Translations under genes and position numbers: made by a program | Notes under the pieces: generated by a model | Told to the model about the DNA's origin: nothing | Seen by the model: the letters and a program-made list of their open reading frames with translations, nothing else | Database searches by the model: none | Source of the DNA: Pogostemon cablin | Lineage: Eukaryota; Streptophyta; Magnoliopsida; Lamiales; Lamiaceae | Assembly: GCA_023678885.1 (NCBI GenBank) | Contig: CM042994.1 | Location: 16,091,073-16,155,072, forward strand | DNA: 64,000 nt | Direction of reading: 5' to 3' | Shown here: positions 45,531 through 58,136 of the stretch, in pieces | How positions within the stretch are numbered: the first letter of the stretch is position 1 | Layout: each line of letters starts with the position of its first letter

Positions 45531-47081
45531 TGATAAGTGTGAATGCGTGTTTTAGGGTCTGGTTTAGCACCGTTTTGTGGTATTTATATTTGTATTTGAG
45601 CATCTTATGGTTGAATTGCATATATTTTTGTTACAGATACATGTGAGGTGTTATTTCGTCTTTTTAGGTGGAAAACGAGGTAAAAAGAGCTAAAACAAGG
45701 TGTGCGGGCACGACCGCCTGAGGCTGCCGAGAGCGCCCAGCCATGCCGACTGGTGCTGCCGAAGGATCCTGCAAGCCACTAGCCGGCACGACTCGTGCTA
45801 CACATGGCACGACTCGTGTCGATGCCCAAAGAGCCCAGTTTCATTGTTTCGTCATTTTTCCAGCCCGTTCGTATTTTCGACGTGAAAAAGCCTACTTTTG
45901 AGTCAGAATTCGGGAATTATCAGTACTCTACTATAAAATGAGCCCTTGGGGTGTTCCAAACCCTAACTCTCCATAACCCTTCACACTTTTCCATACCCTT
46001 TCCCTACCACCATATCGTAATCAAGATTCACCATCCCATCCACCCATCTCGAAAAGTTCATCAGTGTTGCTTACTTGAGAAGGAGAACGAGAAGATTTAG
46101 AATCACGGAGGAAAGAACGGAGAATCACTCCACATCTAGGTTTTTTTATTCTTTCTTTCTTTATTTTGAATAATAGACCTATGAGTTTGCTTTCATATCT
46201 AACCGTGGGTGTTGCTTGTAACACCATGGGCTAGTACTTTTTGGATAGTTCTAGGTTTTGAAGGATTAATTGGATTTGACTTGATGGCCTAGACTAGGTT
46301 ATGAATTTCTGCAGTATACTTATTCCTTTATTAATGCTTTGATTTGAGACTTATATTTTTGTCTTATATGATCTGTCCTTATTCATGAGTATGTCATTAT
46401 CTTATACATGTTTATGATTATTGCTTGTGTCATAGAAGGAATTATATTTGTCTATTTGTTATGGATAAAGGGAATCTAACCATATAACCTTATTCATTAG
46501 AATAATTAATATTAGATACTTAATATATCCATTAATTACCATTCTAGAGGATTTGGTTTCTTAGATTGTTAGGTGGGAATTGGGGATTAATTCTTAAGTA
46601 CCTATAAAGGGAAGTCTAATTATCTAGCCTTTAATGGAATTTTGCATAAAGTACCTAGAAAGGGAGTATGAATTATTCTTCAGCATCTGAGGGTTTGAAC
46701 TAGATTTATGTGTTAAGTTTACTTCACCAAAGGGATTTAACATAATTAAGTGATTGCTTTCATAAGATCTGCAGGAATTCTAACTAATTGTCTAGTGATT
46801 TAGGTTGACCTGGATTGCCTAGAGCTATCTATCTTCTCTCTTGAACACTTCCATATTTATTTTATCTGCTATTTTATATTTTTAGTAATTATTTTCTGCA
46901 TATCTAGTTTAATTAATCCATTCTCTTAAAATACTCAGATTTGTCTTAAATTAGAATAGTCATAATTAGATTAAATAATTAGTTTAGAATTATCCTGTGG
47001 TTTGATATTTTTACTTGGTCACACGCTGAACTACAATTGATTCCCTACACTTGGAGACACATGCAAAAAGGTGAACAAGCA
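45531..47081 (+). repeat. Athila-type LTR (family B), left copy
   Basis: It starts TGATAAGTGTGAATG and ends ...GTGAACAAGCA just before a degraded primer-binding site, 1551 bp. A TATA-like TATAAAAT is at 45932. GCACGACTCGTG-type words, some self-complementary, cluster at 45708-45820. The same LTR family starts again at 62376, but this copy lacks a block of over 200 bp present there. Downstream landmarks (ACACCATGGGCTAGTACTT, AAGTACCTATAAAGG) are shared by both. Confidence 0.85.
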
Positions 47082-47083
47082 AA

Positions 47084-47102
47084 TGGTGTCGTGTGCCGAG
47101 GA
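47084..47102 (+). other. Degraded primer-binding site, tRNA-Asp type
   Basis: TGGTGTCGTGTGCCGAGGA resembles the TGGCGCCGTTGCCGGGGA site of Athila elements, complementary to tRNA-Asp, with several changes. Confidence 0.65.
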
Positions 47103-47234
47103 TAGTTCTTAGATTTATTTATTTAATTCTTTTGTGATTTATTTTAGTCTAGGACGTTAAATTTTAATTGGTTTTATTTTACTTTATTTTATTTAAATCC
47201 AAACTATTCTGGTTAGCTGCGTGAGAATAGGTGT

Positions 47235-48178
47235 ATGATCACTAGGTCAAGTGGACTCCTCATTGAATCACTCAACTTAGAACTTGAAGCACTTGTCAGA
47301 CTAAACAGAAGAAAGAGAAAGAAGCCAGCCACACCCATTCCTAGTCCAGAGTCGGATATCTATTATTTGTCAGAAGAAGAGGAAGTTGAAGAGTCTGAGA
47401 CAGTAGAGATGGCTGAAGATGAACAAAGGGCCCCCCACTCCCATGCGGGATCAGTATAAGCTGAAGCATACCATGAATGCTGGATTGAATTGACCCGCAA
47501 TCACTGCAAAAAATTTTGAGTTGCCTTTCGAACTGATCCGGATGGTAGAGAGACAGCAGTTCAGTAGGACACCTCTGGAAAATCCTACTGCTCATCTGCA
47601 GTTATTTGATGAGTATGCGAATGTTCTGGAGGATGCTATCAGGATGCGGCTTTTCCCATTCTCACTAACGGGGAGAGCCAAGGAGTGGTACAACAATCTT
47701 CCTGCAGGATGTTGTACTACATAGGAGCAATTGGCTGACATGTTCCTAAATAAATACTTCCCTCCCTCTAAGAGTTTTAAGGTGTAGCAAAAGATTGCAC
47801 AATTTAGGAGGCTTGGAGAGTTTCTATGAGGCGTGGGAAAGGTTCAAGGAGCTGTTGCGACGTGGTCCACAACATGGATTTACAAAAGACACTTACTTAG
47901 GCTTCTTCTATCAAGGCCTAGGGGTGATTCAAGAGTGTTGGTGGAAGCAATAGCTGGTGGATCGGTCTTTAAAAAGTCAGCAGATGAAGCAGAAAAGATC
48001 TTTGAGAAGATGACAGCTAACATGTATGATTGGCCTACGGAAAGATCAGAATGAGGAGTCGCTTTTGATAAAGTGGCAAAAGTAGAAGTACAGGTCAACA
48101 GCAGTGAGATGTCAGAACTAAAGAGTCAACTCAGTGAGCTGCATAAGAAGATGGATCGCATCATACTATGAAACAGAT
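47235..48178 (+). pseudogene. Athila-type gag remnant (family B)
   Basis: The N-terminal part (47235-47459) is charged, with an acidic run. A second frame (47521-47722) encodes the capsid-like stretch FELIRMVERQQFSRTPLENP...AHLQLF and FPFSLTGRAKEWYNNLPAG. After a stop it continues EQLADMFLNKYFPPSKSF. These are hallmarks of plant retrotransposon gag. A further piece (47833-48054, then SEMSELKSQLSELHKKMD) is the C-terminal coil. Several stops and frameshifts are present. No pol follows on this strand; the next recognisable retroelement DNA is on the opposite strand. Confidence 0.8.
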
Positions 48179-48249
48179 GGAGTCAACTCTACTAATGAAT
48201 ATGGTATTCAACAAGGCTCAAGTAAAGGATAAATTAAGGTTTTTAATCA

Positions 48250-48835
48250 AGGCTTGCCAAAGAAAAAGCTTGTAAAGGCTCAAAAGGGCTCGCAATGATT
48301 TATATAGTATATGGGAAGGTAAAATTTGGCTAAGTGACTCAAATAAAAAATAATGGCCTAAGATCATGTCCTAATAATTCATTAATCATAAGTCTCACAT
48401 AAGACACCAATCCAAATTCTAGAATACGGTCATATGAACGATTCTCACAAGAATAAACTATCATGCATATAACATAATTTCTTAAGACTCAAATTCTCAC
48501 ATGGGTAATAGAATCCTAAGCACTTCTCGTAGCATATAATCAAGATCAATTCGCAATGAACTCCACATATTTAACAAGTAATACATGTTTCTCATCAACA
48601 AAATCAACACATGCAAAGTACGAATGCAACATACTTAGCAAAGAATCCATCATAACAATCCCAATCAAGTATATCCAACCACTCCATCCTCAAGTATCAA
48701 GTATCACAATCACTCCAATCTTAAATCAGAATATAACAATATACATGTCACTCACACCACAAATACCCATCATGTAAAGAGAAAAAGAGAAGGGGATGAG
48801 ATGAAGCAGACAAAGGGAAAAAAACCTGGCGCAAC
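48250..48835 (-). other. 3' non-coding spacer of the minus-strand Athila element
   Basis: Read on the minus strand, this segment matches the 3' non-coding part of the nested Athila relative. TACCCATGTGAGA.TTTGAGTCTTA is shared with about 54988-55015, and TTTTGAGCC...TTTCTTTGGCAA with about 55208-55240. The match stops near 48250, marking the junction with the plus-strand gag. Confidence 0.7.
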
Positions 48836-50256
48836 CTACTCCTCTAGAGCATCATCCTCATCATCATCATCACTCATCTCCGTGCGGCAACAGTCAAAAT
48901 CCCTATGGAGATCATTCAGCTTCATATCTAGCTCACGCTCATCAGCCTGCATTTTCTCCAATCTCCTATCCATCTCCACGTAATTCGTATGTAGTGCAGT
49001 ATATCTTATATCAAGTGCTACATAACTCGTGGTAAGCAAGCTCAGCTGGTGGTTCGTCTCTTTCTGATTGTTGTTCAGGTTGGTCAAATGCTCGTTCATC
49101 AATCTGAACTGCTCCCTAAAGTACTCATCCGGACCGCCCCAATACTACTGCTGTAGTACCGTTGGAATAGGTCGTGGTGACATCTCGTGTTGCTGCGGAA
49201 CATCTATCTTAGGATAAACCTGATCCGCTCCATCCTGCTGCTGTGGCTGAGGCTGTGGATGTGGCTCAAACTGCCCTTCATCAACAATCCTCGGCAGCTC
49301 TAAGTACATCCCTGCAGCGTACATCTGAGCCACAGTCCTCTAATCACCTTTCCTCAAGCACGTGATTGAAATAGCCTCATGTGCCAACGTGTTCATTAAC
49401 TTGTTATCCTCACTCCGGAGCGTAGCCAGATTACTCACATCGAATGGGAACATGTAAGAAAAGAGCTTAGATCCCCTGGTGTAAAACCAATCACCATTAC
49501 GATGATGAACAAATCCATCTTTCACGAACACACTCATGACTAGATCCGGATCCTCAAGGATAGATGTAATTCCAGAGAAATCCACGTGGTATGACTCAGC
49601 CACAGTAGTAATCCACCAATATTCACTCTCTGAAACGTGGAGCTCCTGAATCTGTACAGCTGCTGAATCAGGTACGACGTGATCCTTACTTCATTCAACA
49701 TACACCAGAGAGCATACAACTATCCTCTCGACACGTAACTTCCCTCAGAACGGGCGAACAGTGTGTTGCCCAAGACTCTATCCATGTATCGAATCACGGG
49801 ATTACGAATCAAAGAAGCACAGACATCCTTGGTCTTAAAATCCATGTCCTCTCCAGAAATAGCTCTCCAAAAGTCATTCGCCTTGAAATACTCATTCTCA
49901 TTCCTGGAGATGCCCCTCAGAGTCTCAAAAAGCACATTGAAGTCTTCCGCTGACCATTTTCTCATCTCGCCTCCCAGCTGAAATGAACACTCATACGGGA
50001 GAGGACTTGAACCTTTCTTGATGGTGATTGAGCATAACACCTCAGCAGTCACATGGAAGTACGCCGACTTCTTCAGCTCCATAAAGTGATGTATACCTAC
50101 TTGATCAAACATCCACATAATGTCATCTCGGATGCGCATTGTAATCATGGCCCCATCATCCTAGTACCTCATTCAAGCTATCTTATCAGACATGTCGCCC
50201 CAATGATCCTTTATTTCCTCCCAATTCTCCATCCGAATCTTGAAATTCTTAGGCAG

Positions 50257-52281
50257 TGTTGAGAGTGGAAATTAAAGTGTTTGAGTGTCCAATTTAACAC
50301 CTTTTTGATGAGAATTGTTGTTATATATTAGCACAAGTATCTTATATTCAATATATGTGAGAAAAAGGTGCACTTGAGGTGTTTTATTGTGTTTTATGTG
50401 GAAAAAGGATGAAAAGTGCAAAGTTGGAGAAAAGGTGCAATTTGTGCAAGAATGCTGAAAACGCACATCCAATTTTCATAATTTTTCTGTATTGTTGTGG
50501 AGATCAAAACTGTTGGTGTGATACATGATTGGAAAACCACTGAAATGAGGGTTGATTTGGTGTAAAGAACACCTCAATCGAATTCCAAATGAGGAAGTTA
50601 TGATCGAAATGGTGACGTCACGTGAGCTGTGCCGAATAGAATTGCTGTTCTATATTCCGTGGCTTGTTGCACATTCAAATCTTGGAGTTTTCTTGTTTTC
50701 TTTATATGGATAGAAAGCCAAGGAAGAGAGGATCGCGTGAGTGTAAGAATCACTCAAATTGGAGCTCGGATGTGGAAGTTATACATGAAACGGTGAGATT
50801 GCGCAAGATAATTCGACTACAACATTTGAATTCGACCTAACCATGTGGTCGAATCCTAGTCGAATTGGACGGCAAAAGAAACAATTCGACCACAAAACCT
50901 CAATTCGACCTGCTGTGTTGGTCGAATCCAGCACCTGAAGCTCGAATTCGGTGTCTGAAGCTTCCAGTAGGGTGATTCGACCTGCAATTCTACAAGTGGA
51001 GGTGAATTCGACCTAGCTTCGTGGTCGAATTGACGTGCGAAAACTTACCATATCCGTATTTTTACACCCTCAATGCGTGTGATCACTTAAAAAGTTCATT
51101 CCAAGGCCTATAAGGAGAGCTTAATAGTATAAAAGGGGGTGTAGATCACACCATTAACAATAGAAGACACAATTGAGTAGAGGAGAGGCTACAACCATAC
51201 CACACCCCACAAGGGGGGATCACCCCCAACCATCATCCACTTCCTTTTCTCCATTCATCCATCACTTTGAAGATTCGTCTGTGGAATCAAGAGGAGAACC
51301 AAGAGGAGAATTCAATATGGAGAAGGACGCGACGACGCCACATCTAGTGTTTTGTTTGCTTCCTAATTTATCTTGTATTTTTCAGACTACGAATAAGATT
51401 TATCCAATCCCCATGTGTATTTCCTACAACACCATGGGCTAGAGCCTTTTTGGTAGAACTAGGGTTGTGAATGTTTTTACCAATTAATTGAACTTTCTTG
51501 TGTAAACTCCGTACAACACTACTAGTGGATTTATTTTATATATGATTATCCTTTTTAATTCATACTCACGGTCGTTTTGTGCATTATTAACTGTTATGTA
51601 GAGTCTGAATACATATCTTGGTGATTGATTGAGTGCGTTCACTGTTGAGCAGGATTCCATGTTATGATTCTAAGTAAGGGGACTCCGAAGCTCATTAGAA
51701 CTATCATATATGAATACTTATTAATTGAATTGAATTCAGGTTATTAAGTAGGATAAAGATGATAACTTCATAGTACCTATAAAGGGAGATCATATCGGGT
51801 TAGAGTACCAATCCTAGAGGGAAATAATTGATACTGATAGTACCTAAAAAGGGGGTGAAATTATATCTCTTGCTCCATGGTTATTCACACGTGTTACACG
51901 CATATTTAATTGTGTCTATAGAGTAGATATGCATGGTTTAGTGATGTATCCATATTCCACAAGGCAGAGTCGGACATCTACACATGGAGGGAAATTAATG
52001 AGTGAAACTGGATTTCCCTAGAGCTATCAATTCTTCTACTTGATCCACTTTCGTATTCTTCTAGTGTTTAATTTATTTTATTTGTTATTTAATTTAATTG
52101 TTCAGTAATTAATAATTCTATCCCAACGTTAAATGCCATCTTATCTTAATTAATTTTGATAATAATTAAATTGATAATACGTCATCCTTTGGGTTCGATA
52201 TTCACTTGGTCGCTTGATTAAGCTGCAATTGATATCCTTAATACTTGGGGATAATTTTGCGTGCAAAGAAAACGCGCATCA
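50257..52281 (+). repeat. 5' LTR of the gag-only Athila element
   Basis: It runs from TGTTGAGAGTGGAAATT to ...GCGCATCA, 2025 bp. TATAAAAGG at 51128-51136 is a plausible TATA box. AATTCGACC and GGTCGAAT words cluster at about 50810-51030, upstream of the TATA box. Confidence 0.93.
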
Positions 52282-52286
52282 AGTTC

Positions 52287-52306
52287 TTTGCGTCGTTGCC
52301 GGGGAT
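52287..52306 (+). other. Primer-binding site, tRNA-Asp type
   Basis: TTTGCGTCGTTGCCGGGGAT, five bases after the 5' LTR, matches the Athila primer-binding site (TGGCGCCGTTGCCGGGGA), complementary to tRNA-Asp, with two changes. Confidence 0.88.
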
Positions 52307-52389
52307 GGCTGTTATTATTAATTTATTATTTCTAGTTTGATTAAGACTTTTATTTGTGATTATTTACTTCTATCTAACCTTGAAATTTA

Positions 52390-54203
52390 TGAGGTACTTG
52401 TGCACTAGGAAACGGAAAGGAAGGAAAGGAAGAAATATCACATTGAGCTAAACATGGCCGGAGCAAGGGAGAATCCGAATATTGTCGCCATACGTGAAAT
52501 TTCATGAATTATGGAATTGGTAACATGGGGTTGATAGGAGCAAGAGGGAAAGATGATGATTTTGAGATACATCCCGCTCTTATTAACATGGTAGAGAAGA
52601 ACCCCTTTTCTGGAGGTTGCTTTGAAGATCCATATTAGCATCTCCGAAGATTTCTTGGTTATGCAAGCACTCAAAAGAGAGCTGGAGCTAATGATAATGC
52701 TAGGCGGATTGCCCTATTTAAGTTCTCTTTGATTGATAAGGCGGAAGCTTGGTATGAGACTCTTGATGCTACAGATTGCACTACATGGGACCAACTGAAG
52801 CAGAAGTTCTTGGAGAGATACATGTCACACTCAAGGATCTTAAGAATGAGGCAAGAGATCACCCAATTTGTTATGAATCAGGGTAAGAAATTTCATGAGG
52901 CATGGGATAGGTTTAAAGATATGCTCAGGAGGTGTCCACAGCATGGAATGTCGAAGGCTCAGTACATAAGTATCTCTACTATGGATTGGATTGTGAGTCG
53001 CGTGTCTTTATTGATGCATCATCAGGTGGAGCGCTGTTATCTAAGACAGCACTTGAAGCAAAAAATTTGTTTGAAGACATCTCTATGAATTCACGTGACT
53101 GACATGTAGAGAGAGATAGAGGATCATATATGCTTGGCAAGGTAGCGCAGGTTTAACATCAAGTGGTAAAGCCGAATAGGGAGGATGAGATCGTCTCTAG
53201 TCTAGCGAACATCAACAAGCTACTAGAGTACCAGCAAAAACAGATTAAAATGTTGACACTAAGGGGGCCTAGTATGCGGCAGCAAGAAGTGAAGAGTGTT
53301 GAAGATACCTTCAATCGATATATGGCTGAGAATGATGCAATGATTGATCATCTTGAGGATACCATGAATGTTGATCATGCAGATTTATCTAATCAATTGA
53401 AGGACCTTACTTTGATTATGGGGCAGATGACCGCGAACGTGAATCAATTGACACAAAAATTAGAAGATAAAGTCATCACGTTAAGGTCTGGAACGTAGTA
53501 TGAGGGACCAATGAGGCTGGGATCGAAATTAGAGACGTCGAGATATCAATTCGACCTCAATTCAACTAAAACCACAGGTCGAATTCAGCAGGGGAGCTCG
53601 AATGAGTCTACCGGATGTGGTTCGGAAGCAACAGGGCCTCAATTCGACCAGACCATCTGGTCGAATCCAGGTCGAATTGCACCCTCCGGAGCACTCTATT
53701 TTATCAGAGAGCCAATTCGACCATCAACCATTCATTCGACCAGATCATCAGGTCAAATCAGAGGGCAGAAATCATACAGAGAGCCAATTCGACCAGGGGG
53801 ACTTCAATTTGACTAGACCATCAGGTCGAATCGAGCATACAGGGTGAGAATGGACTTCCAGGTGCACAATTCGATCACTACATACCCAATTCGACCAGCA
53901 GCCCTGGTCAAACCCAACCGTTCTGCACTATTTTTCATGCTGAATGCTCCACATGATGTTGATGTTACTCCAGTACCATTGCATAAGCAGAATACTGAGC
54001 TTACAATGGAAAAGAAGTGGGAAAGAGCCAAGAAGTTGAGAGCCGAGAAGCTTAAACTGCAGATGGATAATGAAGATGTGGTTTTTTCTCTTGATCATGC
54101 AATGAAGATGCACATGGAGATTCAATCATGCAAGAGCATAGATGTGATTTCTAACTTGTTTAATCTTGATTTTAATAGGACAGATGATTCTGAATTTGAG
54201 TAG
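52390..54203 (+). pseudogene. Athila-type gag remnant with a GGTCGAA-repeat insert
   Basis: The capsid-like core at 52729-53088 includes DKAEAWYETLDATDCTTWDQ, then FLERYM, then FHEAWDRFKDMLRRCPQHGM, typical of plant retrotransposon gag. The next piece (53163-53498) is coiled-coil-like and ends ITLRSGT, a conserved gag/protease-border motif. Then 53520-53915 is a run of GGTCGAA-type repeats, after which a Lys-rich frame continues to 54203. Stops occur at about 52505-52700 and between pieces. Protease and pol, which normally follow ITLRSGT, are missing. Confidence 0.82.
53520..53915 (+). repeat. Cluster of AATTCGACC / GGTCGAAT words inside gag
   Basis: TTCGACC or GGTCGAA, or one-base variants, appears about 14 times in 400 bp, spaced irregularly and often in facing pairs. 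Similar clusters lie in the LTRs of the same element, in the solo LTR (about 32190-32500) and in the minus-strand Athila spacer (59030-59370). Translated frames across it give repetitive peptides with no family meaning. Confidence 0.82.
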
Positions 54204-56021
54204 AAGATTGGAAAGGAGGAGTCTAGACAGCCATGGGAGGAAGTAAATTCCAATGATCATATACTTGTGACCAAGAAAGGTGATTCTGAATTTCTAACTT
54301 GCTTTATTTCTTTCTTGTGAGTAAAAAATTTTTATATTTAAGGTGCTTACTAATCAGCAATTACATCTCTTTGCAAACTTAGTTTCAACTTGCGTTTTTA
54401 CTAAGTTTGGGGGGTGGTGTCATGTTATTACCTCATTGAAGCACCAAGAGTATAATATTTTCTTTGTAATGTTTGCTAGGGGAGTTGATTTTTTACGGTA
54501 TGTTAAAACTTTAATCGGTTTTGATGTGTTAATTTTTTTTGCAATTTACCTAGTGTTCAGTGGTGTTTCTTGTGTGTGGAGTCGATTAAATAGTTAATTG
54601 AGTCGTTCTTAGAGTTCTCTTATTTTATTATTGATGAATCCTGTGATGACGAGTTTATTTGAACTTTGATGATAGAAAAAGGTAAAGAGTGGCAAGACGA
54701 GTTCTACATTGAGGCTTTGACTCGAGGAGCTCGTGCATACATTGAAGAAAAATTAGGTGTCATCGTTTCCTTATTCTAATTTTAATGTGTGTTTTTAATT
54801 CATGGAGTGAATGGTTGAGTTTATGATGGTGACCCATGTGAGCTTATATTTTTGAATTGTACCTGAAATTCATATGCTTTTGAAATTGATGAAGGAAGTG
54901 TACTTGAGTTATATTGTGATATGAAGTTCTATGTGTACTTGTGGGATATTGTTTACCATGAAAAGTGCTCTGTTACTTGTTAAATACCCATGTGAGATTT
55001 TGAGTCTTATTCATGTACATAATCACATGATATTTTTTTTCTGGTGAGTATCTTTCTTGTGTGTGTATTCTAGAACTTGCCTCTTGTCTTACTTGAAACT
55101 ACATATGTGTTAGATGATGGGACATGATATTAGGCCATCCTAAAATTTATGAGTCACTTTGTCAAATAATTTCCTACCAAATAGTTTTATATTCGTAGTT
55201 AGCCTTTTTGAGCCTAAAGTCTTATTTCTTTGGCAACCTACGAAGATAGCCACTTTGATATCCTATTTGAGCCTTAAATTCCTATATTTAGTGGAGAATT
55301 AAATGCTGTCAAAGTGTGTGAATTTGATTTCCATGGAGTTTGGAAGGAATAAAATATTTGGAGCTATACAAGTGATTATGAGCTGAAAAATAAGTTGCTT
55401 AGGGGTAATGCCCGAAACTGATACCCCGAGATGTTAGAGGTAGTGCCCGAAACTGGTACCTCGAGAAAAAAAAGAAAAAAAATAGTTGTGCTTGAAGGTA
55501 AAGAAGGAATGAAAATCGTCTGCATTGAAAAGGAAGAGAGGATGAAAGTTGAAGTGATCAATCAGCTTTAGCTCTCCACTATTTGAGTCACATTGTCCAT
55601 ATATTTCCTACCTTAACCAAAGAGCCAACATTTCATCCAAAAGAAAAATCCTTTTTGATCCCATTGTTGAATAATACTAATAATGGTGGAGAGTTTGAGA
55701 TATTTGGCAAGCTTATGGTTACGCATGCACATGAATTGAATTTGAGTGTAAACACCTTAACCTATAGTGTGCATCTTTTACACTTGAGTGCGAGTGATAT
55801 ATACTTCCCGTGAGAACATGTAAATGGAGCATTTGAATTGGTGGTGATTGTCTTAACTTGTATGCTATGAATTGATTATTATATGTAATGAGAGTTGCAT
55901 GACCTAAGTTGATGACAATTGTATTGTGAATGGGGTATTTGTCATAATCCTTGTTTCTCCGCTAATTTTCTTACTCTCTTTCTCTTTATTTTTATTTTGT
56001 AGCCTCGGGACGAGCAACAGG
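54204..56021 (+). other. 3' non-coding region of the gag-only element with internal polypurine tract
   Basis: No coding signature is seen. AAGTTTGGGGGGTGG at 54403-54417 is a second polypurine-tract-like site in addition to the terminal one. The stretch around 54300-54430 matches the minus strand of 59650-59790 (shared TTTTTATATTT..GGTGCTTACTAATC), linking this element to the surrounding one. Confidence 0.7.
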
Positions 56022-56022
56022 T

Positions 56023-56035
56023 AAGTTTGGGGGAT
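56023..56035 (+). other. Polypurine tract of the gag-only Athila element
   Basis: AAGTTTGGGGGAT directly precedes the 3' LTR start TGTTGAGAATG and matches the usual Athila polypurine tract. Confidence 0.9.
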
Positions 56036-58136
56036 TGTTGAGAATGAAAATTAGCGTGTTTGAGTGTCCATTTAACACCTTTTTGATGAGAATTGTTGTT
56101 ATATATTAGCAAAAGTATCTTATATTCAATATATGTGAGAAAAATGTGCACTTGAGGTGTTTTATTGTGTTTTAGGTGGAAAATGATGAAAAGTGCAAAT
56201 TTGGAGAAAATGTGCAATTTGTGCAAGAATGCTGAAAATGTACATCCAACTTTCGTAATTTTTCTGTGTTGTTGTAGAGATCAAAACTATTGGTGTGATA
56301 CATGATTGGAAAGCCACTGAAATGGGGGTTGATTTGGCGTAAAGAACACCTCTATCGGATTTCAAATGAGGAAGTTATGATCGAAATGGTGACATCGCGC
56401 AAGCTGTGCCGAACAGAATTACTTTGCTACTTTCTGTGGCTTGTTGCACATTCAAATCTTAGATTTTTCTTGTGTTCTTTATATGGATATAAATCCAAGG
56501 AAGATAGAATGCGTGAGCGCAAGAATCACTCATTTTGGTGCTCGGATGTAGAAGTTATACGCAAAACGGTGAGACTGTGCAAGACAATTCGACCACAATA
56601 TTTGAATTCGACCTGACCATGTGGTCGAATCCTGGTCGAATTGGAAGGCAAAAGAAGCAATTCGACCACGACACCTCAATTCGACCTGCTATGCTGGTCG
56701 AATCCAGCACCTGAAGCTCGAATCTGGTCTCTGAAGCTTCTAGTAGGGTGACTCGACCTGCAATTCTACCAGTGGAGGTGAATTCGACCTAGCTTTGTGG
56801 TAGAATTGACGTGCGGAAACTTACCATATCCGTATTTTTACACCCTCAATGCGTGTGATCACTCAAAAAGCCCATTCCAAGGCCTATAAGAAGAGCTTAC
56901 AAGTATAAAAGGATGTGTAGATCACACCATTAATAATAGAAGATACAATTGAGTAGAGGAGAGGCCACAACCATACCACACCCCACAAGGGGGGATCACC
57001 CCCCAGCCATCATCCACTTCCTTTTCTCCATCCATCCATCACTTTGAAGATTCGTTTGTGGAATCAAGAGGAGAACCAAGAGGAGAATTCAAGATGGAGA
57101 AGGACGCGACGACGCCACATCTAGGGTTTTATTTGCTTCATAATTTATCTTGTATTTTCCAGACTACGGGTAAGATTTATCCAACCCCATGTGTGTTTCC
57201 TACAACACCATGGGCTAGAGCCTTTTTGGTAGAACTAAGGTTGTGAAGGTTTTTACCAATTAATTGAACTTTCGTGTGTAAACTCCGTACAACACTACTT
57301 GTAGATTTATTTTATATATGATTGTCCTTTTTAATTCATACTCATAGTCATTTTGTGCATCATTAACTGTTATGTAGAGTCTGAATACATATCTTGGTTA
57401 TTGATTGAGTGTGTTCACTGCTGAGCAGGATTCCATGTTATGATTCTAAGTGAGGGGACTCCGAAACTCATTAGAACTATCATATATGAATACTTATTAA
57501 TTGAATTAAATTCGGGTTATTAAGTAGGATAAAAAGGATAACTTCATAGTGGACTATCATATATGAATACTTATTAATTAAATTGAATTATGTTATTAAG
57601 TAGGATAAAGAGGATAACTTCATAGTACCTATAAAAGGAGATCATATCGGGTTAGAGTACCAATCCTAGGGGGAAATAATTGATACTGATAGTACCTAGA
57701 AAGGGGGGTGAAATTATTTCTCTTACTCCGAGGTTATTCAGACGTGTTACACGTATGTTTACTTGTGTCTATAGAGTAGATATGCATGGTTTAGTGATGC
57801 ATCCATATTCCACAAGGCAGAGTCGGACATCAAGACATGGAAGGAAAATTAATGAGTGAAACCGAATTTCCCTAGAGCTACCTATTCTCCTACTTGATCC
57901 ACTTTCGTATTTTTCTAGTGTTTAATTTATTTTATTTGTTATTTAATTTAATTGTTCAGTAGTTAATAATTCTATCCTAACGTTAAATGCTATCTTGTCT
58001 TAATTAATTTAGATAATAATTGAATTGATAATACGCCATCCTTTGGGTTCGATATTCACTTGGTCTCTTGCTTAAGCTGCAATTGATATTCTTAATACTT
58101 GGGGATTAATTTTGCGTGCAAAAAAAATGCGCATCA
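56036..58136 (+). repeat. 3' LTR of the gag-only Athila element
   Basis: It runs from TGTTGAGAATGAAAATT to ...TGCGCATCA, 2101 bp. It aligns with the 5' LTR throughout and carries TATAAAAGG at 56904-56912 and GGTCGAA words at about 56585-56800. The extra length is explained by a 77-bp tandem duplication. Confidence 0.93.
57476..57629 (+). repeat. 77-bp tandem duplication unique to the 3' LTR
   Basis: ACTATCATATATGAATACTT begins at 57476 and 57553. Each copy runs through TATTAAGTAGGATAAA..GGATAACTTCATAGT. The 5' LTR has one copy (near 51700-51775), so the duplication arose in this LTR after insertion, or was lost from the other. Confidence 0.88.

Larger units (their letters stand above)
50257..58136 (+). 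mobile_element. Gag-only, non-autonomous Athila relative with two LTRs, nested in ORF1
   Basis: Direct LTRs at 50257-52281 and 56036-58136 enclose 3.75 kb that has a primer-binding site, a gag remnant and a long non-coding tail but no protease, reverse transcriptase, RNase H or integrase. Flanks GGCAG (50252-50256) and GGTAG (58137-58141) are a 5-bp duplication with one change. Both the LTRs and the 3' region resemble the surrounding minus-strand element and the solo LTR at 20842-32680, so it is a pol-deleted member of the same broad family that would need enzymes from a partner. Confidence 0.92.

Noticed and set aside
53511..53847. Three overlapping plus-strand frames giving peptides rich in FDQ/NST/RP words
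   Set aside because: They are three readings of the same GGTCGAA repeat cluster and do not form a protein family.
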